Assembly (NCBI RefSeq): GCF_003711515.1
Contig: NW_021167086.1
Span: forward strand, 328,584-381,318
Source of the DNA: Sodiomyces alkalinus F11
Taxonomy: Eukaryota > Ascomycota > Sordariomycetes > Glomerellales > Plectosphaerellaceae
DNA: 52,735 nucleotides
Direction of reading: 5' to 3'
How positions within the stretch are numbered: position 1 is the stretch's first letter; each line of letters starts with the position of its first letter. The position numbers and the translations under genes were made by a program. Below are positions 41,496 through 52,474 of the stretch, piece by piece. The notes beneath the pieces were generated by a model that saw nothing but the letters and a program-made list of their open reading frames with translations, ran no database searches and was not told where the DNA came from.

Positions 41496-43824
41496 ATGCT
41501 TCTGAGACTACGTGGGCCGGACGGCATGGCCCGTCTGTCCCTAGACCAACAGACTACGTTTGGAGAACTCGGCCGTCAGGTATGGAGCTTCTCTTTGTTG
41601 CCCTGTCCGGTCCATCCTCCATCCATGCAGTTGCCCGAGACCTGACTTTCTTTTGCTCGTCGTAGCTACTCCCGACTCTCCCCGACACCGTCGACCCCGA
41701 CACCATTACGTTATCCAACTCGCCAACCGGAGGGGACTCAAAACGCCTTCGAGATATTGCATCTTTCAAGCTAGGCCAGATCGGTTTGAAGTAAGCCCGC
41801 ACCTACCTGATCCCGTCCCTTCGGCCGTGGAGCGTGATGGCTCCAAGTCTGAAAATCGGTGCAGTGGCAGAAGCTGACATACCCAGACATGGCGACCTCG
41901 TCTTTGTCAACTACAAACACCGAGATAGCTCCTCGAAGGCAGCAGCTACTAACGGCGACACCCCTGTGCTCGCCTCGGCAAACCGTCTCAACGGCAAGCC
42001 CATCCTCCCCAACGAAGATCTCCCCATCGCTACCGACCCTTCCACATCGCCGACCGTCGAGAGGATTTCGAAACCTTGGGAGGTGGTCAAACAGTCGCTT
42101 CTGGACGACCGTCTCGATAAGAAAGACGGCAAGATCCCGCGAGGGCGTGACAAGATGTGCAAACACGGCCCCAAGGGTATGTGTGATTACTGCATGCCCT
42201 TGGATCCCTTCAATCCCAAGTACCTCGACGAGAAGAAGATCAAGTACCTCTCCTTTCACTCTTACCTTCGGAAGATCAACTCGGTCACCAACAAGCCCGA
42301 ACTCGGGAGCTCTTTCATCCCTCCCCTAGCCGAGCCCTATTTCCGCGTGAGGCGAGACTGCCCGTCTGGCCATCCCCAATGGCCTGAAGGCATCTGCACC
42401 AAGTGTCAGCCGAGTGCCATCACGCTGCAGCCCCAGCCTTTCCGAATGGTCGACCACGTCGAGTTCTCCTCGCCTGCCATCATCGACACCTTTATCGACT
42501 CGTGGCGGAAATCGGGCGCACAGCGCCTGGGGTACATGTACGGCCGGTATGCCGAGTACGAGGTGGTACCCCTCGGCGTCAAGGCCGTAGTCGAGGCGAT
42601 CTACGAAGTGCCCCAAGTCGACGAGGTCGACGGTGTTTCATTGAATTCTTGGGACAACCAGAAGGACATCGACGCCGTCGCCAGGCTCTGCGGGCTGGAG
42701 CAGGTTGGCGTCATCTGGACAGACCTCCTCGACGCTGGAAACGGTGACGGTTCGGTCGTCTGCAAGCGTCACGCCGACTCGTACTTCCTGGCCGCGCAGG
42801 AAATCTGCTTCTCGGCACGCCAACAGGCCCAGCATCCCAAGCCTACCAAGTGGAGCGACACGGGGAGGTTCGGCTCCAACTTTGTCACCTGCATCGTTTC
42901 CGGGAACGAGTCGGGCGAGATTGCCATATCCGCCTACCAGGCGTCGAACGACGCCGTCGAGATGGTCCGCGCCGATCTCGTCGAGCCCTCGGCAGACCCT
43001 AATCTCATGCTCGTCCGCGAGGAGGAAGAGGACGACGGTTCCGAGAGCCGCACCAGATATATCCCCGAAGTCTTCTACAGGAGAATAAACGAATACGGCG
43101 CCAACGTGCAGGAGAACGCGAAGCCCGCTTTCCCGGCGGAGTATCTCTTCGTCACCTTGACGCACGGCTTCCCCGACAACCCGACCCCTATCTTTAAACA
43201 GGTCAACTTCCCCATCGAGAACCGCGAGTCCATCGGTGAGAGTCAAGAGCACTCGGCCGCAGCGAAGGCGCTCAAGGTTTCTGGAGGTTCAGGTCCTTCC
43301 CAGGACGGCCTAGAAGTATCCAACTTTCACCTGCTGTGCTTCATTCACGGCATGGGTGTTCTATCCAAGGTAAGTCTACATAACATTTTGGGTGTCGCAA
43401 GTTCATGGATCGAAGCCGGGCGGGACTAACTTCTTTTTTCCCCTCTTCTCTTTTTCTTTTCCTACCTCAGGACGAAGAAGCACTCTTATGCCGAGTCGCG
43501 ACCCAGCACGACCTGGCCGATTCGTTCCAACTCCGTTCCACCGACGGATGGCAGACCCTCCAGGCCATCCTGCAATCGACTGGTGAGACACCCCCCAAGA
43601 AGAGGAGCCATAAGAAACGCCTCCGGGAGTCCGAGGGCGATGCTTGCACTTCCACTTCCTCGTCTGCCAATTCAAGCCCATTCCCCGCTGTCCTTTCTTC
43701 CGAGGCCGCTAATGGTGTCGGCCATTTCCCGGGCCGTCGCGGCGAGTCGGGTGAACCGCTTGCTAAACGATTTGCTGCCTGCAGGCTGAACTCTGCATCG
43801 TCACGTTCATCTTCTTCGTCTTAA
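41496..43824 (+). CDS. NPL4: NPL4, Cdc48/p97 cofactor for ubiquitylated substrates
   Basis: Four exons (41496-41579, 41666-41790, 41887-43369, 43471-43824) give 681 residues. With Ufd1, Npl4 recruits polyubiquitylated proteins to Cdc48 in ER-associated degradation and chromatin extraction. The N-terminus is a ubiquitin-like UBX-type domain ([20 protein letters not shown] to [11 protein letters not shown]). The zinc region follows, with [13 protein letters not shown] (Cys161, His163, Cys169, Cys172) and later [20 protein letters not shown]. The MPN-like Npl4 domain starts at [20 protein letters not shown] and contains [20 protein letters not shown]. The C-terminal exon has [20 protein letters not shown], then [15 protein letters not shown] and an unusual Ser-rich, basic tail of about 75 residues. 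That tail may be genuine, or a further 3' splice may have been missed (GTGAGA occurs at the ACTGGTGAGA junction near 43580). Confidence 0.93.
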
Positions 43825-44868
43825 GACGTTGCTCTGTTCCTCCTCCGGTCTTATTTTTTTATCACTTCTTCGTCTTCTTTGGGACTCCAGGAGAGAGAAC
43901 TTCGACGAGACGTTTTCACTACGGCCTCCCTGGGTGTGTTCTGGGCCCCGTGTCGGAGAGGAAGGGGGGGACTCACTTCACCGGCGTTATAACGCGAGAG
44001 CATGACGGAACCGACGCGGTACTCGATCCCGACGATTTCGAATTGGCCAGGACGAGAGACCATTAGTTGGAAGTATTGGGGGGCTGTCACGATCTTTATA
44101 GGGGTCAAAAACCACGAGACTTGCGGAAGTGGTCTTTTATTACCAATAGAGAGGTGGAGCGACGCAAAAACAGGGGGCTACGGCGGTGGAACAAGGAGCT
44201 TGAGCCTCTTGAGAAGCCTCCCAAGAATATGACCATGTGTACAAGTTTCGGTTTGCTTGTGATCAAGTCCTTGTCGTGGGATGAGCTTGTCCCATTACCC
44301 GTGAAACTCGAGACTGGAGGGGATGGTCAGGGGACATTCAAGGAGACAAAGGGTAAGTAAGCCCCGAATCACCCAGAAAATGTGTCGAGGGCCTAATGGT
44401 TTTTTATGCTTGCTTTGCTTTGCTTTGCTTTTCTTTTGTATTACTCTCTAACTCCATCCCTTCAATGTCCCTGGATGTCGACCAAGTGATCGTTACATCT
44501 CCGCCATCTCCCCTCCCTCTCGCATTTCTTCTTCTTTTTTTATTCTTTTCTTTTCCTTTTGCTTCTCTAGAATCTAAGCCGAGAACACGGAGAACAAGAA
44601 CGGAGCCAAGCAGGGGGGAAGCCACTGGGAAGAAAAGAATATAACCCATCCATCCACACCAACTTCGCCCTAATAATCCAACGCCTACTTTACTTCCAAA
44701 TGTTGCGAAATGAACAGACAGGGTTAAATTGACACACGATATTTGAAAAGAAGAAAGACTGGGAAAGGGGTGCGGGGGGTATGAAAAACAAGACACGACC
44801 CATTGCGTTTTATCTGCGATGCAGTGGGCGATTTTTCCTTTTTTCCTTTTTTTTCTCTTGGCTAATAT
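43825..44868. other. Convergent intergenic region between NPL4 and CPA2
   Basis: No gene was seen. It holds T-rich runs, a short (TTTGC)n tandem at about 44408-44430 and the 3' flanks of both genes. The frames at 43851-44796 have no protein-like composition. Confidence 0.5.
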
Positions 44869-47800
44869 TTACAGCGGCTTGCCGCCGATGAACTCGGACC
44901 ACCGGCGGACTTCGGAGGGGACGCCCTCAGGACGGGGCAGCTTCTCGCTCATGCATTGGGCGAAGAGCATGGCGGTCTGTCACGAAAGTTAGTCTCGTGT
45001 GTTCTGTGTAGAGAGAGGGGAAAAAAAAAAAAAAAAAAGAGGGCAAAACATACCTGAGGCTCCATGAACAGGGGAACGCCAAAGTCGACGGCGTTACGGC
45101 GCATGACATAGTCGACGTCCATGACGGTCTTGCCGCGGGCCCGGGCCAGGTTGAAGACGCCGCGGATGTCGTACTTCTGGAACACCTCGCGGAGGGCGCG
45201 CTTGTCCTCCTTGGGGAACTCGATGACATCCACAGTCACATTGTCGCGGGCGCTGGACTCGATGAACTGCTTCACCTCGTCGTCGGCCGCGTACAGCTTG
45301 TAGCCGAGCGGGGCGAGGTAGTCGACCACGGTGATGAGCCACTTGCGGTCGAGCTGGCCGCCGAAGAGGAGGCCCTCGCCGGGCTCGGGCATGCGGAAGT
45401 TCATGGTCGACTGGAGGGAGGCCCAGTAGGCGTCGACGAGGTTCTTGCCGAAGCAGGCGATCTCGCCCGTGCTGGCCATCTCGACGCCCAGGAAGGGGTC
45501 GGCGCCGGCGAGGCGGGTCCAGGAGAACTGCGGCACCTTGGTGGCGAGGTAGTCCCGCTTGACGGCCATGAGGTCCTCCGGCTGCGGCACCTGCTGGCCG
45601 ACGAGGGCCTTGGTGGCCACCTCGATGAAGTTGCGGCCGAGCACCTTGCTGACGAAGGGGAACGACCGCGACGCGCGGAGGTTGCACTCGATGACCTTGA
45701 GCGCCGGCTTGCCGCCGTTCGGGTCGTCGGCCTTGATGATCTGCATGTTGAAGGGGCCCGTGATGCGCCAGGCCTTGGCCACCTTCTCGGCGATCTCCTT
45801 GACGCCGTCCATGGTGGCCTGGTCGAGGTTCGCGGGCGGGAGCACCAGGGTGGCGTCGCCCGAGTGCACGCCGGCCTGCTCGACGTGCTCCGAGACGGCG
45901 TGCAGGATCAGCTTGCCCTCCGAGGCCACGCCGTCGACGTCGATCTCCTGCGCGCCCTCGATGAACTTGGTGATGACGACGGGGTGGTCGGGCGAGACGT
46001 CGCTGGCGGCTTCCAGCTTCTCCTTGAGGTCCTCCTGGCTGCGGATGACGGTCATGGCGGCACCGGACAGCACGTAGCTGGGCCGGACGAGGACGGGGTA
46101 GCCGACCTCGTTGGCGAAGACCTCGGCCTCTTCCACGGACGTCAGCTCCTTCCACGCGGGCTGGTCGACGCCGATGCTGTCGAGGATCTCGGAGAATTTT
46201 TGCCGGTCCTCGGCCTTGTCGATGTCCTTGGGGTCGGTGCCCAGCACCTTCGCGCCGCCCGTCTCCTGGAGGCGGAGGGCGATGTTCTGGGGCAGCTGAC
46301 CACCGACGGAGACGACGACACCGGAAGCCGTCTCGAGCTCGTAGATGTCCATGACACGCTCGTAGTTCAGCTCCTCGAAGTAGAGCCTATCGGCGGTGTC
46401 GAAGTCGGTCGAGTACGTCTCGGGGTTGTAGTTGACCATGATGGTCTTGTTCCCCATCTGGCGCAGGGTCTGGGTGGCACTGACGGCGCACCAGTCGAAC
46501 TCGACGGAGCTTCCGATACGGTAGACACCGCTGCCCAGGATGATGATGCCGTTGTCCTCGAAGGTCACGTCGTGCGACGACGCGTTATAGGTGGTGTAGA
46601 GGTAGTTGGTGTCGGCGGGGAACTCGGCGGCGAGGGTATCGATCTTCTTGACCCACGGGCGGATGCCGAACTGCTTGCGAAGATTCCGGACGGAGTCCTC
46701 GTCGCTGTGGATCGCCAGGGCGATCTGCTTGTCGGAGAAGCCCATCTTCTTGGCCTTGAGGACCAGGTCCTTCTTGAGAGCGTCCAGGCTGCCGGCCTCC
46801 TGCAGCTCGCGCGTGGTGTCGACGATGTTCTCCAGCTTGTAGAGGAACCACTTGTCGATCTTGGTCAGGTCGTGGATCCTGTCGACAGTGTAATTCTCAT
46901 GAAGCATGGCCTGGCCGACGGCCAACCAGCGGCGGTCGGTGGGGTTCTGCAGCTCGTGGTCGAGGTCGTCGAACTTGGCGCCCTGGAATCCGACGAACTT
47001 GGGGTCCACCATGCGGATGGCCTTTTGGAACGACTCCTCGAAGGTCCGGCCGATGGCCATGACCTCACCAACGGACTTCATGGCACTGCCGATATCCCGC
47101 TTCACGTGCTGGAACTTGGACAAGTCCCAGCGGGGGATCTTGGTGACGATGTAGTCGAGGGAGGGCTCGAAGTTGGCGGTGGTCGTCTTGGTCACGGCGT
47201 TGGGGAGCTCGGGAAGGCTGTGGCCGAGGCCGATCTTGGCAGCGGTGTAGGCGAGAGGGTAACCGGTGGCCTTGGAAGCGAGGGCCGAAGAGCGGGAAAG
47301 ACGGGCGTTGACCTCGATGACGCGGTAGTCGAGGCCGTCCGGCTGGAGGGCGTACTGCACATTGCACTCGCCGACGACGCCGAGATGCCTGACGATCTTG
47401 ATGGCGGCGGACCGCAGCATGTGGTACTCCTCATCGCTCAGGGTCTGACTCGGGGCCACGACGATCGAGTCACCGGTGTGGATACCGAGAGGGTCGAAGT
47501 TCTCCATGTTGCACACGGTGATGCAGTTGTTCTTGGCATCGCGGACAACCTCGTACTCGACCTCCTTCCAGCCCTTGAGAGACTTCTCGACCAAGATCTG
47601 GGGGGACAGGGTCAAGGAGCGGGCGGCCATGTTGTGCAGCTCCTCCTCGTTGTTGGCGAAGCCGGAGCCCAGACCGCCGAGGGCGTAGGCGGCGCGCACG
47701 ATGATGGGGTAGCCGATCTTCTCGGCGGCCTCGAGAGCCTCGTCGACGGTGCCGACGGCGACGGATTTGGCGATGGGGATGTCGATCTCGTCGAGGGCGC

Positions 47801-48683
47801 GGGCGAACAGGTCGCGGTCCTCGCTGACCTCGAGAGTGCGGACGCTGGTTCCCAGCACCTTGACGCCGTACTTCTCGAACAGGCCCATGCGCTGCATCTG
47901 CACGCCCAAGTTCAGGGCGGTCTGACCGCCGAAGGAGAGGAAGATGCCGTCGGGCTTTTCCCTCTCGATGACATAGGTGACATATTCGGGGGTGACGGGA
48001 AGGTAGTAGACCTCATCGGCGAGGGTGTGGTTGGTCTGGATGGTCGCAATGTTGGGGTTGATGAGAACGGAGGAGACGCCAGCCTCCTTGAGAGCTTTCA
48101 GAGCTTGGGAGCCTGGAGAGATGATGTATCTTGTTAGTTGATGACTTGTACGTAGCAGAGGAGGCATTGGCAAGTGCCAACTATATGTGTATGCATGTAC
48201 GTGTGTGCATGTATGAGAGAGGAAGAGGGTGTGTATGAGTCACGCTCCAAGATGCCTCTCAAGATATCCCAACAGCCGGGTAGATCGGGCGCAAGAAGAC
48301 AAGAATGCCAAAGAGAGAATCTGGGAGTACGAACCTGAGTAGTCAAACTCGCCAGCTTGACCAATGGCCAAACCACCACTGCCAATGACCAACACCTTCT
48401 TCACATCGACAATCTCCTGGGGCTTGATGACACCGCTCTCGAGGTAAGCCCTGGGGTTCGGGGCCGCTTGAACGCCGGCGTTGCAGCGCAGCGCGGAGGA
48501 AGAGAAGAGGCGCTTCTGATCTAGGCGAGCCCTAGCATGGGAGGTCTGCAGGGCAGTATAGGTCTTGGGAGAGGCGGCGGCGAGGGAGAAGTGGCGGATG
48601 GGTAGAGCGGCCGGGACTCGTCGACCATGTCGGAAGACGGCCGGCGCCCGGCCTGCCAGGGAGTGGGACATGGCCGACGGCAT
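44869..48683 (-). CDS. CPA2: Arginine-specific carbamoyl-phosphate synthase large subunit, mitochondrial
   Basis: Three exons (48683-48335, 48112-45054, 44976-44869) give 1171 residues. The enzyme makes carbamoyl phosphate from ammonia, bicarbonate and two ATP for arginine synthesis (CPA2 in yeast, arg-3 in Neurospora). The first about 65 residues are rich in Arg, Ser and Ala, as in a mitochondrial presequence. The two homologous ATP-grasp halves follow: [37 protein letters not shown] and [20 protein letters not shown] in the first, and [39 protein letters not shown] and [19 protein letters not shown] in the second. A C-terminal MGS-like domain follows ([20 protein letters not shown]). The start could also be the ATG four codons later (48671). 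A first intron of 222 nt contains TGAGTCA, and three TGACTY repeats lie upstream. Confidence 0.95.
48236..48242. promoter_or_regulatory. TGAGTCA (Gcn4/CPC1 consensus) in CPA2 intron 1
   Basis: A perfect bZIP consensus lies inside the 222-nt first intron of CPA2 (48113-48334). Single copies of this word are expected by chance several times in a window of this size, so the site is only suggestive. Confidence 0.25.
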
Positions 48684-50229
48684 TGCTCTATTTGGTCCAG
48701 GCAAGGTAGGTCAATGTCAATCGTCGATGGTCAAGGAAAGGAAAGAGAGGAAAATGGAGGGTTGTTTCTTGTAGAGCGGACGGCGGAGGGAGGAGGGAGG
48801 AGGAGAGAGGGTGTGTGATTGACAGATCGTGACCTTGGGACCAAAGGGAAGAGGGAATAGAAAATGGAGGACAAAGGCCAAGTAGAAGAGAAGAAGAGAG
48901 GGGGTTGTAAAAAGTTTTGTGACTTGGAGTGACTCGTGGTGACTCGTTTCTCTCTCCCCAGGCTAGTGAGGTAAAGGTCAGGTACTCCGTACAGCTACCG
49001 TCAAACTAAGGTACCTTATTACGGTGCCGGTGTGCAATGTTCCGATGAGACTTGCGCAGTTACCCAGCAAATTGGTACAAAAAAAAAAAAAAAAAAAAAA
49101 AAGGCGGTCACCCACCCCCAAAAAAAGTCCAACTTGTCGATCCCCGATGTTGAGATGGCCGATAAGATAAGGGAATTTTTTGTTGCAGCCGGCGTCGGCG
49201 GTATTCACCAATCATAAGAGGTATAGGCGACAGGGGTGCTGTCCGTTTTGGGAATTGTCCCAATGACGGACACTGAAATGTGGTCTCCACCCACAACAAC
49301 CCCTGTCAGGCACCATGCCTGGTCCAGGAAGACGGTGAATCGGCATCGGTGTGAGTACCGGTATGTTCATGGGTATCTGCAATGCGACCACACCATTTCA
49401 CTGGAGTTTTACAGTGGCGAGTATTATAGAATGAACTTCTATTCTTTTCTTTTCTCAACTCATTTGTCACAGTCTTGTGTGGTATGAATAATAATTTGTC
49501 TCCTATATCGGAGCCCTGAGCTATCCACAACGAGGTGCAATGACAACACCGTGCAATGACAGTCATTCCCGACCCACCGTTTCTGCAATTGAGCTGGGTG
49601 TGTGTTCCCTTGACTCACACCTATAGTGCAGAATGAGACGAAATGGTAAGTCTTTTTTACATGGATTTTCATTGGCCAATGGGTTTATTTTGCCGCTTTT
49701 AGCTGGCAAGCCCAGTTCTGTCCGGATGCTAACCCGTCACGTCTTGGCGGCGAGCCGATTTCGGCCCATCCGTCAAACTTCCGTCAAACTGTACGAAGTA
49801 CAGAGTGCGGGAAAACAGGGAAAACATGATAATCGACTTCTTAAAATGTTCGCGACTACTATTGGCAGCGACTCTTTTGTGATGATGGCATCTTCTTCGG
49901 CCATGGTGTCAAGGAAAGCGCGGGGGATCCCAAAACAGGAAGGGAAGGACAGAGTTGACGAGGCTGGTGATAACTTCAGCCCGAATGCTTGGCAGAATGG
50001 ACAACGAACTCAATTTTCTTCTTTCATTTACCCGTACAACGGCAAATAGATGGTAATTTTTTTTTACCGTGCCGAACAAAAGAAGTACCCGTACCTGGCC
50101 AGCCCTCTTCATACAGTCATATACTTCGTCTTTTTATCGGCTCTTTATCTGGTCTGCTTCGTCTTGTCTAATTCGTGTCTCTCCCTTTCTTCTACTATTG
50201 CAATACGCAGGAAAGAAGAAAAAGATCCC
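48684..50229. other. Intergenic region: CPA2 promoter and FRS2 3' flank
   Basis: Apart from the TGACTY repeats it contains a 24-A run (49079-49102) and GTAC-rich words near 48980-49015 and 49790-49800. No gene or RNA was recognised. Open frames such as 49633-50049 have random composition. Confidence 0.5.
48920..48945. promoter_or_regulatory. Three TGACTY repeats at 10-bp spacing upstream of CPA2
   Basis: TGACTT (48920), TGACTC (48930) and TGACTC (48940) recur with exact 10-bp periodicity, about 240-260 bases before the CPA2 start. TGACTC is the core Gcn4/CPC1 site, and arginine genes including the CPSase subunits are classic targets of general amino-acid control. One helical turn of spacing would put all three on one face of the DNA. 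Confidence 0.5.
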
Positions 50230-51847
50230 TTAACTCTTCTCGAGTCTCACCGCCGGGTTCCTCTCAATAAAGTTGAGGTCAACCTTGTGGCCCAACAGCT
50301 CACGAATATTCGAAATGCCGTACTTGATCATCGTCGGCCGCTCCAAGCTCAAACCCCATCCGTACACCCTCATGTCCTTCGGCAGGCCCATGGTCTCCAG
50401 CATCTCCGGCCGGAACATGCCGCTGTTGCCAATCTCCACCAGCTTCTTGAGGCCCTTGTGGTAGCTGAAGATCTCCATGCTGGGCTCGGTGTAGGGGTTG
50501 TAGGCCGGCTTGAACTTGAGGTCGGTGATGCCCATCTTGTTGAAGAAGATCTCCATAAACTCCATCAGCCCGCCCAGCGTCAGCCCGTAGTCGGCGATGA
50601 CGCCCTCGACCTGGTGGAACTCGGCCAAGTGCGTGGCGTCGACCGTCTCGTTGCGGAACACGCGGTCGATGGAGAAGTAGCGCGCCGGCGGCGGCCGCCC
50701 GTCGGGCCCCTTCTTCGACGCCAGCTTGTGCAGCATCGCCGCCGAGATGGCCGTCGTGTGCGTCCGCAGCACCAGCTTCTGCGCCTCCTCCCCCGCCCAC
50801 GGGTACCGGTACCCTATCGACCCGTACTTGCCGTCCTGGTGCACCTGCTTCACGTTGTCCCAGTACGCCGCGTAGTCCGCCTGGTCGTCCGCCGACTCGG
50901 GCCCGGGCTTGCCGCCCACCTTGGGGTCCGCCACGTAGAACGTGTCCTGGAGGTCGCGCGCCGGGTGCTGCTGCGGGACGTAGAGCGCGTCGAAGTTCCA
51001 GAAGCCCGTCTCGACGTACCGGTTCGTCGGCATCTCTTCGAAGCCCATCTCGAAGAAGATCTGCCGGAACTCGTGCCGCACCTTGTTCAGCGGGTGGAGC
51101 GCGCCCGCGTTCTGCACCGCGCCCAGTGCCTTGAAGTTGTAGGGCTTGAAGTCGGCCGTCTTCCATGCCCCCGACGTGATCATGTCCACCGTCAGGTCGG
51201 TCTCCTCCTTCTTGATCTCCAGCGCGAATTCGGGCCCCTTGCGGATCTTGAAGCTGATCACCTTTTGCGTCTTGACCAGCTTGCGCTTCTTGAGCTCGCT
51301 AATAATCTTCGGTTCGTGTGTCTTCTCCTGTTGAATGTGCTTGAGCTGTTTTTGCGTGACATCCTCGATCGAACCGACCTGTATGACCCGTTACATATTA
51401 GCATGTTTCCATCTCTTTCGTTTGAGTATACCTCGTTGTAGACCTTACGCTTGCCACCAGCTTGCCGTCCTTGCTCTTGCTAATCCACTTCTCCTTGAAG
51501 GCTTTGCCTTGTCCCACTTTCGTCACCGTCTTATCGCCGATGGTCTTTTCGAGATCCGCGACACTCAGCCCCTCCACAGCTTGACGAAGAGCCTCGAACA
51601 CCCGGGCCTCGTGACTGCCATGTTCCGCAATCTGTAGACCTTCCGGTTCCAGAGCAGCCTCTTCTCTCTCGATGGGTTCGTAGATGATCATAGACCGGCT
51701 CGCGAGCCGGTCGAGTGCCGCCTTGAGATCTGTGAAAGCCGACTCGGGGAACGATTCGGTCGAGAGGATAGGCTCTTTCTGAGACAGGGCGTGAAGGACC
51801 CGCGACGTCAAATCCCCGGAGGGCGGTGCACCATCTGTTGTCGTCAT
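50230..51847 (-). CDS. FRS2: Phenylalanyl-tRNA synthetase alpha subunit, cytosolic
   Basis: Two exons, 51847-51449 and 51378-50230, give 515 residues with the donor GTAAGG at 51448 and branch GCTAAT before acceptor ATACAG. The enzyme charges tRNA-Phe as an alpha2-beta2 tetramer. The N-terminal part has winged-helix-like segments ([35 protein letters not shown]). The class II core has motif 1 around [19 protein letters not shown], motif 2 with FRNE (374-377) in [12 protein letters not shown], and motif 3 GWGLSLERP (473-481). The exon junction is uncertain. Another frame just upstream of a second donor (GTATAC at 51431) reads KRKVYNE, which would join smoothly to VGSIEDVTQ, but only if one base is missing from the exon. 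A perfect TGAGTCA lies 76 bases upstream of the ATG. Confidence 0.93.
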
Positions 51848-52460
51848 GTTGTGCAGCGAATTCTCGACGTTTCGCCGTTTCCTTCTGGGGGGGAGGTTCG
51901 TGGTGTTGAACTGCAGGCAGTTTGAGTCACCGAGTGAGGTTTCTCGGCAGAATTCAGATATGGGAACTTATCAGAGAATGGCGGGGCATTTGCGTCGGAG
52001 GGTTGTCAAGGCTGAGGGGCAAGTAGGAGCCCAAGGGAGTCCACCAATTACATCACGCGTAGGACGACACTGGGATCCACAGGAGATCGACGTACCATGT
52101 ACCTATGTACTTATGTACCTATGTACCGTTCTGGTCGATTGCTTCGTACTCCTCCGTACCTAATTATCCCCCGTGAGCTTCCGAACCTACTCAGTACCTT
52201 AAGGTAGCCTACACAATAAGCACCTAATACCACGAACCGCAGCCTCTCCAACTTCCCATTTCTGTGACAGAACCTCTATTGACGGCGGTACAGTCGGGAG
52301 CCGCTCGAAGACGAAACATCCAACGCAGTCCTCCCCCTACAACACGATGGTTCCCAGCTGTCGACATCTGAATAGGCTATGAACAACCCTCGTCATTTCC
52401 GTCCGATTCATCTTCGCTTTGCTTCAACAAACCCGTAAACATCAATGAGGCCATCGAGCT
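51848..52460. promoter_or_regulatory. Divergent promoter region between FRS2 and the DUF1746 gene
   Basis: No gene was seen beyond the short upstream frame at 52445. It contains repeated GTACCTATGTAC-type words at 52091-52128, ACGCGT at about 52055 and CCTTAAGGTA at 52197-52206. Confidence 0.4.
51923..51929. promoter_or_regulatory. TGAGTCA (Gcn4/CPC1 consensus) upstream of FRS2
   Basis: A perfect palindromic bZIP site lies 76 bases before the FRS2 ATG. Aminoacyl-tRNA synthetase genes are known targets of Gcn4/CPC1-type control in fungi. Confidence 0.4.
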
Positions 52461-52474
52461 ATGAGCAGCGATGA
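52445..52474 (+). other. Upstream ORF of nine codons overlapping the next start codon
   Basis: ATG at 52445 opens a frame encoding MRPSSYEQR and stops at 52472-52474, overlapping the main ATG at 52461 in another frame. Ribosomes that start here would bypass the main start. Confidence 0.5.

Noticed and set aside
39611..43824. Possible metabolic gene cluster around the aminotransferase
   Set aside because: Neighbours are SEC66 and NPL4, both housekeeping; there is no synthase, oxidase, transporter or regulator gene nearby.
45864..48137. 757-codon open frame on the plus strand
   Set aside because: It is antisense to CPA2, with the repetitive Val/Leu/Asp/Gly-rich composition produced by the complement of GC-biased codons, and has no domain.
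48684..48704. Longer CPA2 N-terminus starting at 48704
   Set aside because: It would start at TTG; the first ATG in frame is at 48683.
50050..51441. 463-codon open frame on the plus strand
   Set aside because: It is antisense to FRS2, with Arg/Leu/His/Val shadow composition, while the minus strand encodes a clear class II synthetase.
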